Shown here in pieces: positions 36,437 through 46,395 of a stretch of 64,000 nt of DNA. Numbering within the stretch: the stretch's first letter is position 1; each line of letters begins with the position of its first letter. The translations under genes were made by a program, and so were the position numbers. The notes beneath the pieces are model-generated. The model was not told the origin of the DNA. It searched no databases and saw only the letters and a list, made by a program, of their open reading frames with translations. This stretch comes from Roseburia hominis A2-183 (GTDB lineage Bacteria > Bacillota > Clostridia > Lachnospirales > Lachnospiraceae), in contig NC_015977.1 of NCBI RefSeq assembly GCF_000225345.1, forward strand, positions 561,001-625,000, read 5' to 3'.

Positions 36437-37744
36437 TTAAACCAGTTTCATGCGCTTGCGGGGAGCTTTCCTGATCGGGGAAGCGTCCTCTTCCGGCACT
36501 GGTGCGATGGGCGGAGGTGTAAGCACTCTGGCATTGTCCAAAAGATCATCCATGCTCTTCTTCTGGGCAGCTTTCTGCTTGCGCTGTGCGATGGCAAGCT
36601 TTTTCTGCCGGAAACGGTCAGCCGTCTCACGGATGTACTGGTCTGCGACAAAATGCTCGAGCGCCTCCTCGTCGATCGCAATCCGGTTGTCCATGGTTTT
36701 CATGATGTCCGTCACACGCAGGGAATCTCCGATGACCGGATCACTCAGATCGTAGATCATATTGTTGGAGAACTTTAAGATCATCGGGCGGGTAAAATCC
36801 GCGGCATTTTCCACGAGGACGAGCGCCTTCTCACCGTCGGAGAGATCAACGCACGCGCCGGTCGGGAGAATGTGGATGCATTCCGCCAGTGCGGCAACGA
36901 CGCGCGGATTGTAGGTCCGGCTGTGTCTGCGCAAAAAAGACATCGCGGCAACCTCCGAGACCGGCGGATTGTTAATATTCATGGCGGTAAGCCGGTCAAA
37001 CTGATCTGCCACCTTTAAAATATCACAGAGCAGACGTGTCTCCGGGGAAGGATCCTTGATCTTTAAGGTCTGACTCTTCTGGAAGATGAACTGCTGGATA
37101 ATCTCTAAGGAAATCTTCGGAAGATTGCACTCCTCATAGCGCGGGCGGATTGATTCATAACCGCGTTCCAGATTCATCTGGATAAAATTCTGGTCGCTGT
37201 CCGAGAGGTCGTCGCCCTTGTCGAGGATGGCCTGCGGAACATACAGATAACCGAAATCATACAGCAGGGAAGCCGTGATCAGCGCCCGGATATCTTCTGC
37301 CGGGAGCTGCATCTCATTGGAGATCATTGCGGATAGGATACCGACACTGATCGAGTGTTTGTATACAAAGTCCGCGGAACTGCGGAGTGTCTGCGTAAAA
37401 TTCAGCTTGTGGTCAAGACTGCCGTAATGCCGCTGGATATCATCGACCAGCGAGAGCAGTGTGGACGGGACAAGATTGTCGACAAGCTTGTCCATGTTGT
37501 CCTTTAACTTGAACATGTAGATGGTCTGGAACTGTTCAAACTCCAGATCTTCCCGCGAAAGCGGCGGCAGCGGTTCAGCCGGCTCCAGAATAAAAATGCC
37601 GATCAGACCAAAATTCTCAATACTGTTAATACCCTGGATCGTGAGCCTTGTATCCCGTTCGTATAACAGAACCCCCATCCTGTTGTAGATTGGCTTTGCA
37701 AGGCGCATACCGGGCTTTAGATCAGCAGTTTTGACAAATTGCAT
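36437..37744 (-). CDS. Degenerate HD-GYP domain protein
   Basis: 435 aa. N-terminal ~80 residues form the usual HD-GYP-associated domain (KTADLKPGMRLAKPIYN). The HD-GYP region follows, but key metal ligands are replaced: LLYDFGY where active enzymes have LLHDIGK, and no HHE motif after GYESIRPR. It probably does not hydrolyse cyclic di-GMP and may be a sensor or scaffold. The C-terminus is a basic/proline-rich tail. Start 37744 follows GGGGAG; an ATG at 37774 with AGAGGA is also good and would add 10 residues. Divergent from the wall hydrolase, with overlapping promoters. Confidence 0.82.
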   Translation of the reverse strand: MQFVKTADLKPGMRLAKPIYNRMGVLLYERDTRLTIQGINSIENFGLIGIFILEPAEPLPPLSREDLEFEQFQTIYMFKLKDNMDKLVDNLVPSTLLSLVDDIQRHYGSLDHKLNFTQTLRSSADFVYKHSISVGILSAMISNEMQLPAEDIRALITASLLYDFGYLYVPQAILDKGDDLSDSDQNFIQMNLERGYESIRPRYEECNLPKISLEIIQQFIFQKSQTLKIKDPSPETRLLCDILKVADQFDRLTAMNINNPPVSEVAAMSFLRRHSRTYNPRVVAALAECIHILPTGACVDLSDGEKALVLVENAADFTRPMILKFSNNMIYDLSDPVIGDSLRVTDIMKTMDNRIAIDEEALEHFVADQYIRETADRFRQKKLAIAQRKQKAAQKKSMDDLLDNARVLTPPPIAPVPEEDASPIRKAPRKRMKLV

Positions 37745-37800
37745 GCTTATCTCCCCCTCTTCCGGTATTGTCATACCAAAATCCTCTTTATCTTCCCTCT

Positions 37801-37829
37801 ATGATAGCATATTGAAAGCTGAAATACAA
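37801..37829 (-). promoter_or_regulatory. Promoter of the HD-GYP gene
   Basis: On the reverse strand: TTGTAT, 17-bp spacer, TATCAT. It overlaps the opposite promoter at 37812-37840, so the two may compete. Confidence 0.65.
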
Positions 37830-37840
37830 TCTGATATGAT
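37812..37840 (+). promoter_or_regulatory. Promoter of the PcsB/SleB hydrolase
   Basis: TTGAAA, 17-bp spacer, TATGAT, about 60 bp before the start codon. Confidence 0.7.
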
Positions 37841-37898
37841 ACTCTTAGAACCGGGGTTTTTGAAAGAAAATCCTACTTTTCCGGAGAAAGAGGTACTT

Positions 37899-39053
37899 AT
37901 GATACAGATTCCGTGGAGACGCGTGGCGGGAGCAGCGCTGGTAATGTGCCTGCTTCTGGCAAATACATCTTATGCCGAGACGACACAGGACAACATAAAT
38001 GATGCGAAGAATCAGATTGAGGATCTGAAAGATCAGAAAAAGGATGCCGAGGATACCGTCAATGACATCTCCGGCAAAAAGGATGCACTGGAGTCGGATC
38101 TTAGCGGGTTAAACGGTCAGCTTTCCGATATTGTCGCACAGATCAATGATCTGGAGGGGCAGATTTCGGACAAACAGGGGGAGATTGACCAGGCGAAGGA
38201 GGATCTGGCTGCGGCGGAGGCACAGTCTGCGAAACAGTATGAGGATATGAAGCTGCGGATTCAGTTCATGTATGAGAACGGAAGCACGCCGGTATGGCAG
38301 ATGCTTGCGGAGGCGGAATCTTTTTCCGACTTCCTGAACCGCACGGAATATATTACCGACATCAACGCCTACGACAGAAAAAAGCTTGTGGAATACCAGG
38401 ATCTGCAGGAGCAGATAGCCGCCCAGAAGGAAGATCTGGAGAGTGATATGACCGAGCTGGTGGCGATGCAGGATGACATGAAGAAAAAGCAGGCGAACGT
38501 CAGCAGTCTCATCAACACCACCAAGGCGAATCTGGCGCAGACACAGGAAGATCTGGCGGATGCGCAGTCCAACGTCGCGGACCTGGAGGATAAGATCAAC
38601 CAGATGGTCGAGTACGAGAAGCAGCTGGAGATCCAGAAGGCGAAGGAGGACGCTGCGCGTCTGGCGGCGATTAAGGAGCAGGAGAAGGAGGATACCTCCA
38701 CCGTGGTCTATGTGCCGACGGACAGTGACCAGTACCTGCTTGGAGCAATCATCCAGTGCGAGGCGGGCGGAGAATCCTACGACGGGAAGCTTGCGGTCGG
38801 AAGCGTTGTGATAAACCGTGTGAAGAGTTCGTATTTTCCGAACTCTGTCTCGGGTGTGATTTACCAGAGCGGTCAGTTCTCGCCGGTGGCGAGCGGCAGA
38901 CTGGCGTATCGTCTGGAAGCGGGTGTGGACGGAAGCTGCCTTCAGGCGGCACAGGATGTGCTAAACGGCAATATTACGGTGGGCTGCCTGTATTTCAGAC
39001 AGAATAACGGCATCATACAGGGAACCGTAATTGGAAACCATGTATTCTATTAG
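37899..39053 (+). CDS. Secreted cell wall hydrolase: PcsB-like coiled coil plus SleB (Hydrolase_2) domain
   Basis: 384 aa. Signal peptide (residues 8-26, ending SYA), long coiled coil (~30-265) of the PcsB type, a short linker with VVYVPTDSDQ, then a SleB-type domain (~280-384) with the catalytic Glu in IIQCEAGGESYDGKLAVGSVVINR. SleB domains act on peptidoglycan as lytic transglycosylases or related enzymes. In PcsB the coiled coil links the hydrolase to FtsEX for control. ATG 37899 has GAGG upstream; the frame opens earlier but across the promoter. Confidence 0.9.
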   Translation: MIQIPWRRVAGAALVMCLLLANTSYAETTQDNINDAKNQIEDLKDQKKDAEDTVNDISGKKDALESDLSGLNGQLSDIVAQINDLEGQISDKQGEIDQAKEDLAAAEAQSAKQYEDMKLRIQFMYENGSTPVWQMLAEAESFSDFLNRTEYITDINAYDRKKLVEYQDLQEQIAAQKEDLESDMTELVAMQDDMKKKQANVSSLINTTKANLAQTQEDLADAQSNVADLEDKINQMVEYEKQLEIQKAKEDAARLAAIKEQEKEDTSTVVYVPTDSDQYLLGAIIQCEAGGESYDGKLAVGSVVINRVKSSYFPNSVSGVIYQSGQFSPVASGRLAYRLEAGVDGSCLQAAQDVLNGNITVGCLYFRQNNGIIQGTVIGNHVFY

Positions 39054-39092
39054 AAGTGAAAAAAGTGCGGAAAACCGCAGAATGGCAGCAGG

Positions 39093-39133
39093 GCGATTTT
39101 TGTGAAAAGTACACAAGAATCGCTTTGCTTTTG
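39093..39133 (+). terminator. Terminator of the wall hydrolase
   Basis: GCGATTTTTGTG pairs with ACACAAGAATCGC with one bulge, then a T-rich tail. The remaining 39134-39505 is AT-rich leader and promoter DNA of thl. Confidence 0.72.
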
Positions 39134-39253
39134 TTTGGAAAATAAAATTTGCATGATAAATTTTTAACAAAAAAAAGACTGTAAAACAGACGTATAGAGG
39201 GGGAAAAAGGAGCGTAAAGAAAACATTAGAAAGATGAAAAAAGAAGAAAGTTA

Positions 39254-39282
39254 TTGCATTTAAGAGTGAAATATGGTAGCAT
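39254..39282 (+). promoter_or_regulatory. Promoter of thl
   Basis: TTGCAT, 17-bp spacer, TAGCAT. It leaves a leader of about 215 nt that includes a CCCCGTA-CA-TACGGGG hairpin (39458-39473) followed by TTTTG, just before the ribosome site. Confidence 0.6.
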
Positions 39283-39505
39283 GAAAAAGTATTAAAAAGC
39301 TAGTAAAAACGCCGATTATTTAAAATGCACCTTGTGAAAAAAAGAGGGAGAAACATAAATTTTAACTGCAAAGTTGAATTTATTTTTTTTAGCAAAAAGA
39401 TTGTTAAAAAATTAACAGCGTTTTTCGGCAAAATTATTTTTTAAAGAGGAACAAATTCCCCGTACATACGGGGTTTTGTGTGTAAAACTGAAAGGAGAAT
39501 TCAAA

Positions 39506-40690
39506 ATGGCAAAGAAAGTAGTTTTAGCAGGCGCATGCCGTACCGCTATCGGCAAGATGGGTGGAGCACTGAGCAATACTCCGGCAGCGGAGCTGGGATC
39601 AATCGTAATCAAAGAGGCATTGAACAGAGCTGGCGTAAAGCCGGAGCAGGTAGATGAAGTATTGATGGGATGTGTTATCCAGGCAGCACAGGGACAGAAC
39701 GTTGCACGTCAGGCTTCCATCAAGGCAGGACTTCCGATCGAAGTACCGGCAGTTACTCTGAACGTTGTATGTGGTTCCGGACTGAAATGTGTCAATGAAG
39801 CAGCTACTATGATTCTGGCTGGTCAGGCAGATATCGTTGTTGCAGGTGGTATGGAGAACATGTCCATGGCTCCTTATGCCATGACGAAGGCTCGTTTTGG
39901 ATATCGTATGAACAATGCGACCATCATTGATACCATGGTAAACGATGCACTCACCGATGCATTCAACCACTATCACATGATGATCACAGCTGAGAACGTA
40001 TGTGAGAAGTATGGTCTTACAAGAGAAGAACTCGATGAGTTCTCCGCAAACAGCCAGCAGAAGTGCGAGAAGGCAATCGCTGAGGGCAAGTTCGATGACG
40101 AGATCGTTCCGGTTCCGGTTAAGGTTAAGAAAGAGACCGTTATGTTCGCAAAAGATGAGGGACCGCGTCCTGGCACAACAGCTGAGTCACTGTCCAAGTT
40201 AAAATGTTGCTCCGGCAAAGAGGGCGGACTGGTAACCGCAGGTAACGCTTCCGGTATTAACGATGGTGCAGCTGCAATCGTTGTTATGAGCGAGGAGAAG
40301 GCAAAAGAGCTTGGCGTTAAGCCGATGGCAACATGGGTAGCCGGAGCACTCGGCGGAGTAGAGCCTGAGATCATGGGTGTCGGACCTGTTGCATCTACCA
40401 GAAAGGTACTTGAGAGAACAGGACTTACCATCGATGATATGGATCTGATCGAGGCAAACGAGGCATTCGCAGCACAGTCTGTTGCAGTTGCAAGAGATCT
40501 GAAGTTTGATATGTCCAAGGTAAACGTAAACGGCGGTGCAATCGCACTTGGTCACCCGGTAGGAGCTTCCGGATGCCGTATCCTTGTTACCTTATTACAT
40601 GAGATGCAGAAGAGAGACGCAAAGAGAGGTCTTGCTACTCTGTGCATCGGTGGTGGTATGGGATGCTCTACCATCGTTGAGAGAGACTAA
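39506..40690 (+). CDS. thl: Acetyl-CoA acetyltransferase (thiolase)
   Basis: 394 aa thiolase. Nucleophilic Cys in [12 protein letters not shown] (~88); His in the [15 protein letters not shown] block; second Cys in LCIGGGMGC near the end. It joins two acetyl-CoA to acetoacetyl-CoA, the first step to butyrate. AAAGGAG precedes ATG 39506. The codon use is strongly biased, as in highly expressed genes. Followed by two terminator-like hairpins, so the amount of thl mRNA may exceed that of the genes downstream. Confidence 0.96.
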   Translation: MAKKVVLAGACRTAIGKMGGALSNTPAAELGSIVIKEALNRAGVKPEQVDEVLMGCVIQAAQGQNVARQASIKAGLPIEVPAVTLNVVCGSGLKCVNEAATMILAGQADIVVAGGMENMSMAPYAMTKARFGYRMNNATIIDTMVNDALTDAFNHYHMMITAENVCEKYGLTREELDEFSANSQQKCEKAIAEGKFDDEIVPVPVKVKKETVMFAKDEGPRPGTTAESLSKLKCCSGKEGGLVTAGNASGINDGAAAIVVMSEEKAKELGVKPMATWVAGALGGVEPEIMGVGPVASTRKVLERTGLTIDDMDLIEANEAFAAQSVAVARDLKFDMSKVNVNGGAIALGHPVGASGCRILVTLLHEMQKRDAKRGLATLCIGGGMGCSTIVERD

Positions 40691-40700
40691 TGCAGTTATG

Positions 40701-40752
40701 AGAACTTCTGAACCGGCGCCAGCCTGTGGGCGGCACCGGAGAAGTTCTTGCT
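40701..40752 (+). terminator. Hairpin between thl and hbd, first
   Basis: AGAACTTCT...CCGG pairs with CCGG AGAAGTTCT, followed by TGCTTTG. Likely a partial terminator inside the butyrate cluster. Confidence 0.65.
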
Positions 40753-40758
40753 TTGCGT

Positions 40759-40784
40759 AATAGGAATCTTTGTTCCTATTTTAT
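40759..40784 (+). terminator. Hairpin between thl and hbd, second
   Basis: AATAGGAA pairs with TTCCTATT, followed by TTATT. Confidence 0.55.
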
Positions 40785-40841
40785 TAAAAGGCATAGAATC
40801 AGTTATTAGAATATATATATGATATTTCAGGAGGTACAGAC

Positions 40842-41714
40842 ATGAAAGTTGGAGTTATTGGTGCAGGAACAATGGGACAGGGTATTGCAAAAGCATTTGC
40901 CCAGGTAGACGGATATGAAGTAGCACTCTGCGACATCAAGCAGGAGTGGGCTGACGGCGGAAAAGAGAAGATCAAGAAAGGCTATGCAAGACTTGTCGAG
41001 AAAGGAAAAATGACACAGGAAGCAGTAGACGGCATTCTCGCAAAGATTACCCCAGGTTTAAAGGAAGACCTTTGCAAGGATTGTGACCTCATCGTAGAGG
41101 CGGCTTTCGAGGATATGGGCGTTAAGAAGACTACATTCCAGGAGCTGGATAAGATTGCAAAGCCAGAGTGCATTTTTGCATCCAACACATCCAGCCTTTC
41201 CATCACAGAGATCGGCAACGGACTGACCCGTCCAATGGTAGGTATGCATTTCTTCAACCCGGCAGACCGTATGAAGTTAATCGAGGTTATCGCAGGTGTG
41301 AATACACCGGAAGAGACCGTTGAGGCGATCAAGAAGATTTCCGTAGAGATCGGCAAGACTCCGGTACAGGTAAATGAGGCAGCAGGCTTCGTTGTAAACC
41401 GTATTTTAATCCCGATGATCAATGAGGCAGCTTTCATTAAGATGGAAGGTGTATCTGATATCGCAGGTATCGATGCAGCAATGAAACTCGGCGCAAATCA
41501 TCCGATGGGACCGCTTGAGTTAGGTGATTTTATTGGTCTGGATATCTGCCTTGCAATCATGGATGTTCTCTACAAAGAGACAGGCGACAGCAAGTACCGC
41601 GCATGCCCGTTAATCCGCAAGATGGTTCGCGGCGGCAATCTTGGCGCAAAGAGCGGCAAGGGATTCTATGTATACAATGCTGACCGTACAAAGACCCCGG
41701 TTGATGCTCAGTAA
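40842..41714 (+). CDS. hbd: 3-hydroxybutyryl-CoA dehydrogenase
   Basis: 290 aa. NAD-binding GVIGAGTMGQGIA at the N-terminus; catalytic region with SNTSSLSITEI, HFFNPADRMKLIEV and the NHPMGPLELGDFIGLD signature. It reduces acetoacetyl-CoA to 3-hydroxybutyryl-CoA. Ribosome site AGGAGG. The next enzyme of the pathway, crotonase, is not encoded next to it; bcd follows after 31 bp. Confidence 0.96.
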   Translation: MKVGVIGAGTMGQGIAKAFAQVDGYEVALCDIKQEWADGGKEKIKKGYARLVEKGKMTQEAVDGILAKITPGLKEDLCKDCDLIVEAAFEDMGVKKTTFQELDKIAKPECIFASNTSSLSITEIGNGLTRPMVGMHFFNPADRMKLIEVIAGVNTPEETVEAIKKISVEIGKTPVQVNEAAGFVVNRILIPMINEAAFIKMEGVSDIAGIDAAMKLGANHPMGPLELGDFIGLDICLAIMDVLYKETGDSKYRACPLIRKMVRGGNLGAKSGKGFYVYNADRTKTPVDAQ

Positions 41715-41745
41715 AATATAAGGTAATAATGGAGGAAATGATATC

Positions 41746-42900
41746 ATGGATTTCACTTTAGACAAGAAACATGAAATGGCGCGCTCCCTGTTCAGAGAGT
41801 TCGCTGAGAACGAGGTAAAGCCTCTCGCTCAGGAAGTAGATGAGACAGAGGAATTCCCGGTTGAGAACGTGAAGAAGATGCAGAAGCTCGGCTTCATGGG
41901 CATCCCGGTACCGAAGGAGTACGGCGGACAGGGCTGTGACCCGCTCACCTATGTAATGTGCGTAGAGGAGCTGTCCAAGGTATGCGCTACAACAGGTGTT
42001 ATTGTTTCTGCACATACTTCTCTCTGCATTGATCCGATTATGACCTACGGTACAGAGGATCAGAAGCAGAAATACGTTAAGCCGCTTGCAACAGGCGAGA
42101 AGCTCGGTGCATTCGCACTGACTGAGCCGGGTGCAGGAACCGATGCGCAGGGCGCACAGACCAAGGCTGTATTAGACGGAGACGAGTGGGTATTAAACGG
42201 CTCCAAGTGCTTCATCACAAATGGTAAGGTTGCAGATGTTTATATCGTAATCGCAATCACAAGCGTAACAGAGGATAAGAGAGGCAGAAAGAAGAAGAAC
42301 TTCTCTGCATTTATCGTAGATAAGGGAGCTCCGGGCTTCTCCTTCGGAACCAAGGAGAAGAAGATGGGTATCCGCGGATCATCTACATACGAGCTGATCT
42401 TCGAGGATTGCAGAATCCCGAAGGAGAACCTGCTTGGCGTAGAGGGCAAGGGATTCCCGATCGCTATGCACACACTGGATGGCGGACGTATCGGTATTGC
42501 TGCTCAGGCACTTGGTATCGCAGAGGGCGCATTAGACCGCGCAATCGCATACACCAAGGAGAGAAAACAGTTCGGCCGTACGATTGCCCAGCAGCAGAAT
42601 ACACAGTTCAAGCTGGCTGACATGGCTGCAAGAATTGAGGCTGCACAGCTTCTTGTATACAAAGCTGCTATGGCAAAGGCAACACAGAAGGTATATTCTG
42701 TAGAGGCTGCAAAGGCAAAACTGTTCGCAGCAGAGACTGCTATGGCTGTTACCACAGAGGTTGTCCAGCTGTTTGGTGGATACGGTTACATCAGAGAGTA
42801 CGATGTAGAGCGTATGATGCGTGACGCAAAGATCACAGAGATCTACGAGGGAACCAGTGAGGTTCAGAGAATGGTTATCTCTGGTGCATTACTGAAATAG
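41746..42900 (+). CDS. bcd: Butyryl-CoA dehydrogenase
   Basis: 384 aa acyl-CoA dehydrogenase. Flavin-site motif FALTEPGAGTDA, the acyl-CoA dehydrogenase signature QLFGGYGYIREY near the C-terminus, and the catalytic Glu in IYEGTSEVQRM. With EtfAB it forms the electron-bifurcating complex that reduces crotonyl-CoA and ferredoxin with NADH. GGAGGAA precedes ATG 41746. Codon use is strongly biased. Confidence 0.96.
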   Translation: MDFTLDKKHEMARSLFREFAENEVKPLAQEVDETEEFPVENVKKMQKLGFMGIPVPKEYGGQGCDPLTYVMCVEELSKVCATTGVIVSAHTSLCIDPIMTYGTEDQKQKYVKPLATGEKLGAFALTEPGAGTDAQGAQTKAVLDGDEWVLNGSKCFITNGKVADVYIVIAITSVTEDKRGRKKKNFSAFIVDKGAPGFSFGTKEKKMGIRGSSTYELIFEDCRIPKENLLGVEGKGFPIAMHTLDGGRIGIAAQALGIAEGALDRAIAYTKERKQFGRTIAQQQNTQFKLADMAARIEAAQLLVYKAAMAKATQKVYSVEAAKAKLFAAETAMAVTTEVVQLFGGYGYIREYDVERMMRDAKITEIYEGTSEVQRMVISGALLK

Positions 42901-42945
42901 TCGTAATCCGTGGCATAATATAAAAATATAAGGAGTGAAAAATAC

Positions 42946-43728
42946 ATGAATATCGTAGTATGTATTAAACAGGTACCAGATACCAAGGGCGGCGTTAAGT
43001 TCAACCCGGACGGTACATTAGACAGAGCTGCAATGCTTACCATCATGAACCCGGATGACAAAGCAGGTCTTGAGGCAGCACTTAGATTAAAAGAGCAGTA
43101 CGGCGCAGAAGTAACCGTTCTTACCATGGGTCTTCCGAAGGCAGACGAGGTGCTTCGTGAGGCAATGGCAATGGGCGCAGACAAAGGAATCCTTGTAACA
43201 GATCGTGTGTTAGGCGGAGCTGATACATGGGCTACCTCCACCACAATCGCAGGCGCACTCCGCAATCTGGATTACGATCTGATCATCACCGGACGTCAGG
43301 CGATCGATGGTGATACCGCTCAGGTAGGACCGCAGATCGCAGAGCATCTGGGACTTCCGGTTATTTCCTACGCACAGGACATCAAGATCGATGGAGAATA
43401 TGTCGTTGTTCAGCGTCAGTACGAGGACAGATACCATGAGTTAAAGGCAAAGATGCCGTGCCTGATCACAGCACTTTCCGAACTGAATCAGCCGCGTTAC
43501 ATGACTCCGGGCGGAATCTTCGACGCATACGATAAGGAAGTTACCGTATGGGGAAGAGCAGATCTTAAGGATGTAGATGATTCTGATCTTGGATTAAAGG
43601 GATCACCGACAAAGATCGCAAAGGCATCTGACAAGGTACGTAAGGGCGCAGGCGAGAAGGTTGTCCTTGATCCGGATGAGTCCGTAGCATACCTGATCGG
43701 CAAGTTCAAAGAGAAGCACATTATCTAA
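42946..43728 (+). CDS. etfB: Electron transfer flavoprotein beta subunit
   Basis: 260 aa. Starts MNIVVCIKQVPDTKGG; nucleotide-binding DYDLIITGRQAIDGDTAQVGP. Partner of EtfA and Bcd in the bifurcating complex. Ribosome site AAGGAG. 45 bp after bcd. Confidence 0.96.
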   Translation: MNIVVCIKQVPDTKGGVKFNPDGTLDRAAMLTIMNPDDKAGLEAALRLKEQYGAEVTVLTMGLPKADEVLREAMAMGADKGILVTDRVLGGADTWATSTTIAGALRNLDYDLIITGRQAIDGDTAQVGPQIAEHLGLPVISYAQDIKIDGEYVVVQRQYEDRYHELKAKMPCLITALSELNQPRYMTPGGIFDAYDKEVTVWGRADLKDVDDSDLGLKGSPTKIAKASDKVRKGAGEKVVLDPDESVAYLIGKFKEKHII

Positions 43729-43755
43729 CAAATATAAGGAAAAGTGGTGAATAAA

Positions 43756-44796
43756 ATGGGTTTAGAAGAATATAAAGGAGTATTTGTCTTTGCACAGCAG
43801 GTTGACAACGTATTAGACGGCGTTGCTTTCGAGTTACTTGGAAAAGGAAAAGAGCTGGCAAAGGATTTAAACACAGAAGTAACTGCAGTATTGATTGGCT
43901 CCGGCGTTAAGGAGCTGGCAGATCAGCTTGCTGAGTACGGCGCTGACAGAGTCATCGTGGTAGACGATCCGCAGTTAAAAGACTACAGAACAGAGCCGTA
44001 CGCACATGCACTGGCATCTGTGATCAATGAGTACAAGCCGGAGATCATGCTGGTTGGCGCAACTGCAATCGGCCGTGACCTCGGACCTACTGTTTCCGCT
44101 CGTGTGAAGACAGGTCTTACTGCTGACTGTACGATGCTTGAGATCGGCGATTTCCCGCTGAACGCAGCAGCTGGACAGGAGCAGCAGCACAATCAGCTTC
44201 TTATGACACGTCCTGCATTTGGTGGTAACACGATCGCAACGATCGCGTGCCCGTACAACCGTCCGCAGATGGCTACTGTACGTCCGGGTGTTATGCAGAA
44301 GATCGCTCCGATCGCAGGCGCTAAGGCAAATGTGGTAGAGTACAATCCGGGATTCACCCCGAATGACAGATATGTAGAGATCTTAAACATTGTAAAGGCT
44401 GTTAAGAATACAGCGAACATCATGGATGCAAAGATCCTGGTATCCGGTGGACGTGGTGTTGGTTCCAAGGAGAACTTCAAGCTTCTCGAGGATCTGGCAG
44501 AGGTACTTGGCGGTACCGTAAGCTGCTCCCGTGCCGTAGTGGAGAACGGCTGGCTGCCGGTAGATTTACAGGTAGGACAGACAGGTAAGACAGTACGTCC
44601 GCAGATCTACTTCGCAATCGGTATTTCAGGAGCTATCCAGCACGTTGCAGGTATGGAGGATTCTGATCTCATCGTTGCTATCAACAAGGATGAGGATGCG
44701 CCGATCTTCGACGTTGCAGATTATGGTCTGGTAGGAGATCTCAACAAGATCGTTCCGGCACTGACCACTGCGTTAAAGGCAGAACTTGGCAAATAA
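43756..44796 (+). CDS. etfA: Electron transfer flavoprotein alpha subunit
   Basis: 346 aa. The C-terminal FAD domain carries [38 protein letters not shown] and [17 protein letters not shown]. Completes the Bcd-EtfBA complex. Start is uncertain: ATG 43756 has GGTGA upstream, while GTG 43744 or 43747 would use AAGGA. A terminator follows, so this ends the butyrate operon. Confidence 0.95.
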   Translation: MGLEEYKGVFVFAQQVDNVLDGVAFELLGKGKELAKDLNTEVTAVLIGSGVKELADQLAEYGADRVIVVDDPQLKDYRTEPYAHALASVINEYKPEIMLVGATAIGRDLGPTVSARVKTGLTADCTMLEIGDFPLNAAAGQEQQHNQLLMTRPAFGGNTIATIACPYNRPQMATVRPGVMQKIAPIAGAKANVVEYNPGFTPNDRYVEILNIVKAVKNTANIMDAKILVSGGRGVGSKENFKLLEDLAEVLGGTVSCSRAVVENGWLPVDLQVGQTGKTVRPQIYFAIGISGAIQHVAGMEDSDLIVAINKDEDAPIFDVADYGLVGDLNKIVPALTTALKAELGK

Positions 44797-44822
44797 GCAA
44801 AGAAAAGTACATAGGTGAAAAG

Positions 44823-44867
44823 AACTCCCGCGTGGCAGATGTGGCGTCTGTCATGCGGGAGTTTTTA
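44823..44867 (+). terminator. Terminator of the butyrate operon
   Basis: AACTCCCGC...GGCAGA pairs with TCTGTC...GCGGGAGTT, then TTTT. Confidence 0.85.
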
Positions 44868-44885
44868 TGTTTTTATTTCACGAGC

Positions 44886-44914
44886 TTGACAGTTGCCGTT
44901 TTGCGTATTATTGT
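44886..44914 (+). promoter_or_regulatory. Promoter of the MATE gene
   Basis: TTGACA, 17-bp spacer, TATTGT, 22 bp before the GTG start. Confidence 0.65.
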
Positions 44915-44936
44915 CATTCCGAAGGAGTGAAAGAAC

Positions 44937-46301
44937 GTGAGACAGACAGTAACAGAAAATCGATTATTCAGTAAAAAAGATTTGCGGAAACTGATTATTC
45001 CGCTGATCTTAGAACAGACGCTTGCCATCACCGTGGGAATGGCAGATACGATGATGATTTCTTCTGCGGGAGAAGCGGCAGTTTCCGGCGTGTCGCTGGT
45101 AGACATGTTTAACAACTTAATCATCAGTGTGCTGGCGGCGCTTGCGACCGGCGGTGCGGTGGTAACGTCACAGTGTATCGGTGCGGGAAGGAGAGAGGAA
45201 GCCTGTCGGTCTGCCAGACAGCTTGTGTTTACAGAGGCGGCGATCACGATCGGTATCAGTGTACTGGTACTTCTTTTTCACAGGCAGATCCTCGGATTAT
45301 TCTTCGGACAGATTGAGGCGGATGTTATGCAGAATGCGATCATCTATCTCATTATCTCCGTGTTCTCATTTCCGCTTCTCGCAGTGTATGACTCGTGTGC
45401 GGCGCTGTACCGTTCGATGGGGAATGCGCAGATCACATTGAAAATATCGCTGCTGATGAATGTCATCAACGTTGTGGGAAATGCAATCGGCGTGTATGTG
45501 CTGAAACTGGGAGTAGCGGGAGTCGCCATTCCGTCGTTGGTTTCCCGCGGTGTGGCAGGAGTGGTGCTTTTTACGCTTTTGCATAATCCGGACAATCTGG
45601 TCTTTCTCACCAGAGGAAAATTTAAAGTGGACGCAACGATTGTGAAGCGGATTCTTTTTATCGGCATCCCGAGCGGAATTGAAAACGGTATCTTCCAGCT
45701 GGGACGTGTGCTTGTGGTCAGCATCATAGCTGCGTTCGGCACCAGCCAGATCGCGGCGAACGGGGTGGCGAACAGTCTGGATTCCATGGGATGTATTGTG
45801 GGACAGGCGATGAGCCTTGCGATGATTACTGTGATCGGACGCTGTGTGGGAGCCGGAGAAGAAGGACAGGTGCGCTATTACACCAAAAAGCTGCTGGGAG
45901 AGACCTATTTTTATACGGCGGTCATCAACAGCATCATTTTACTTCTGCTGCCGTGGATTTTACAGATCTATGGACTGGGAGAGGAGACGACGCGCCTGTC
46001 CTACATTCTGGTCATGATTCATGATGGAATGGCGATCTTCCTGTGGCCGGCGTCGTTTGTGCTGCCGAATATGCTCCGCGCCTGCAACGATGTAAAATAC
46101 ACGATGGTCGTGTCGATTTTTTCCATGATTACCTTCCGTATCGGCTTCAGTTATGTGTTTGGTGTTCACATGGGATGGATGGCAGTCGGGGTGTGGGCTG
46201 CCATGGTAATTGACTGGGTGTTCCGTGTACTCTGTTTTGTGGGAAGATATCTGGCGGGAACCTGGCGGAAAAAATGTGGTCTTGTGGCGCCAACCGCTTG
46301 A
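44937..46301 (+). CDS. MATE family multidrug/cation efflux protein
   Basis: 454 aa, twelve predicted membrane segments in two MatE halves (first begins LRKLIIPLILEQTLAITVGMADTMM in pattern, second near residue 240). These proteins export drugs or metabolites against Na+ or H+. GTG 44937 has AAGGAG 10 nt upstream. Substrate unknown. Monocistronic by context: its own promoter, with the ECF gene 95 bp later. Confidence 0.92.
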   Translation: MRQTVTENRLFSKKDLRKLIIPLILEQTLAITVGMADTMMISSAGEAAVSGVSLVDMFNNLIISVLAALATGGAVVTSQCIGAGRREEACRSARQLVFTEAAITIGISVLVLLFHRQILGLFFGQIEADVMQNAIIYLIISVFSFPLLAVYDSCAALYRSMGNAQITLKISLLMNVINVVGNAIGVYVLKLGVAGVAIPSLVSRGVAGVVLFTLLHNPDNLVFLTRGKFKVDATIVKRILFIGIPSGIENGIFQLGRVLVVSIIAAFGTSQIAANGVANSLDSMGCIVGQAMSLAMITVIGRCVGAGEEGQVRYYTKKLLGETYFYTAVINSIILLLLPWILQIYGLGEETTRLSYILVMIHDGMAIFLWPASFVLPNMLRACNDVKYTMVVSIFSMITFRIGFSYVFGVHMGWMAVGVWAAMVIDWVFRVLCFVGRYLAGTWRKKCGLVAPTA

Positions 46302-46395
46302 TAAATATTTCACATAGTGATATACTGCAAAAGATGCAAAAAGTTCCTGGCAGACAGGAACCATAAACAAAGTATACAGAAAAGAGGAAAAGACT

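Noticed and set aside
40691..40841. Possible crotonase fragment between thl and hbd
   Set aside because: The gap is 151 bp of hairpins with no crotonase motif.
46302..46395. Riboswitch before the ECF S component
   Set aside because: Only a short GTTCCTG/CAGGAAC hairpin is visible; no known aptamer core was recognised.
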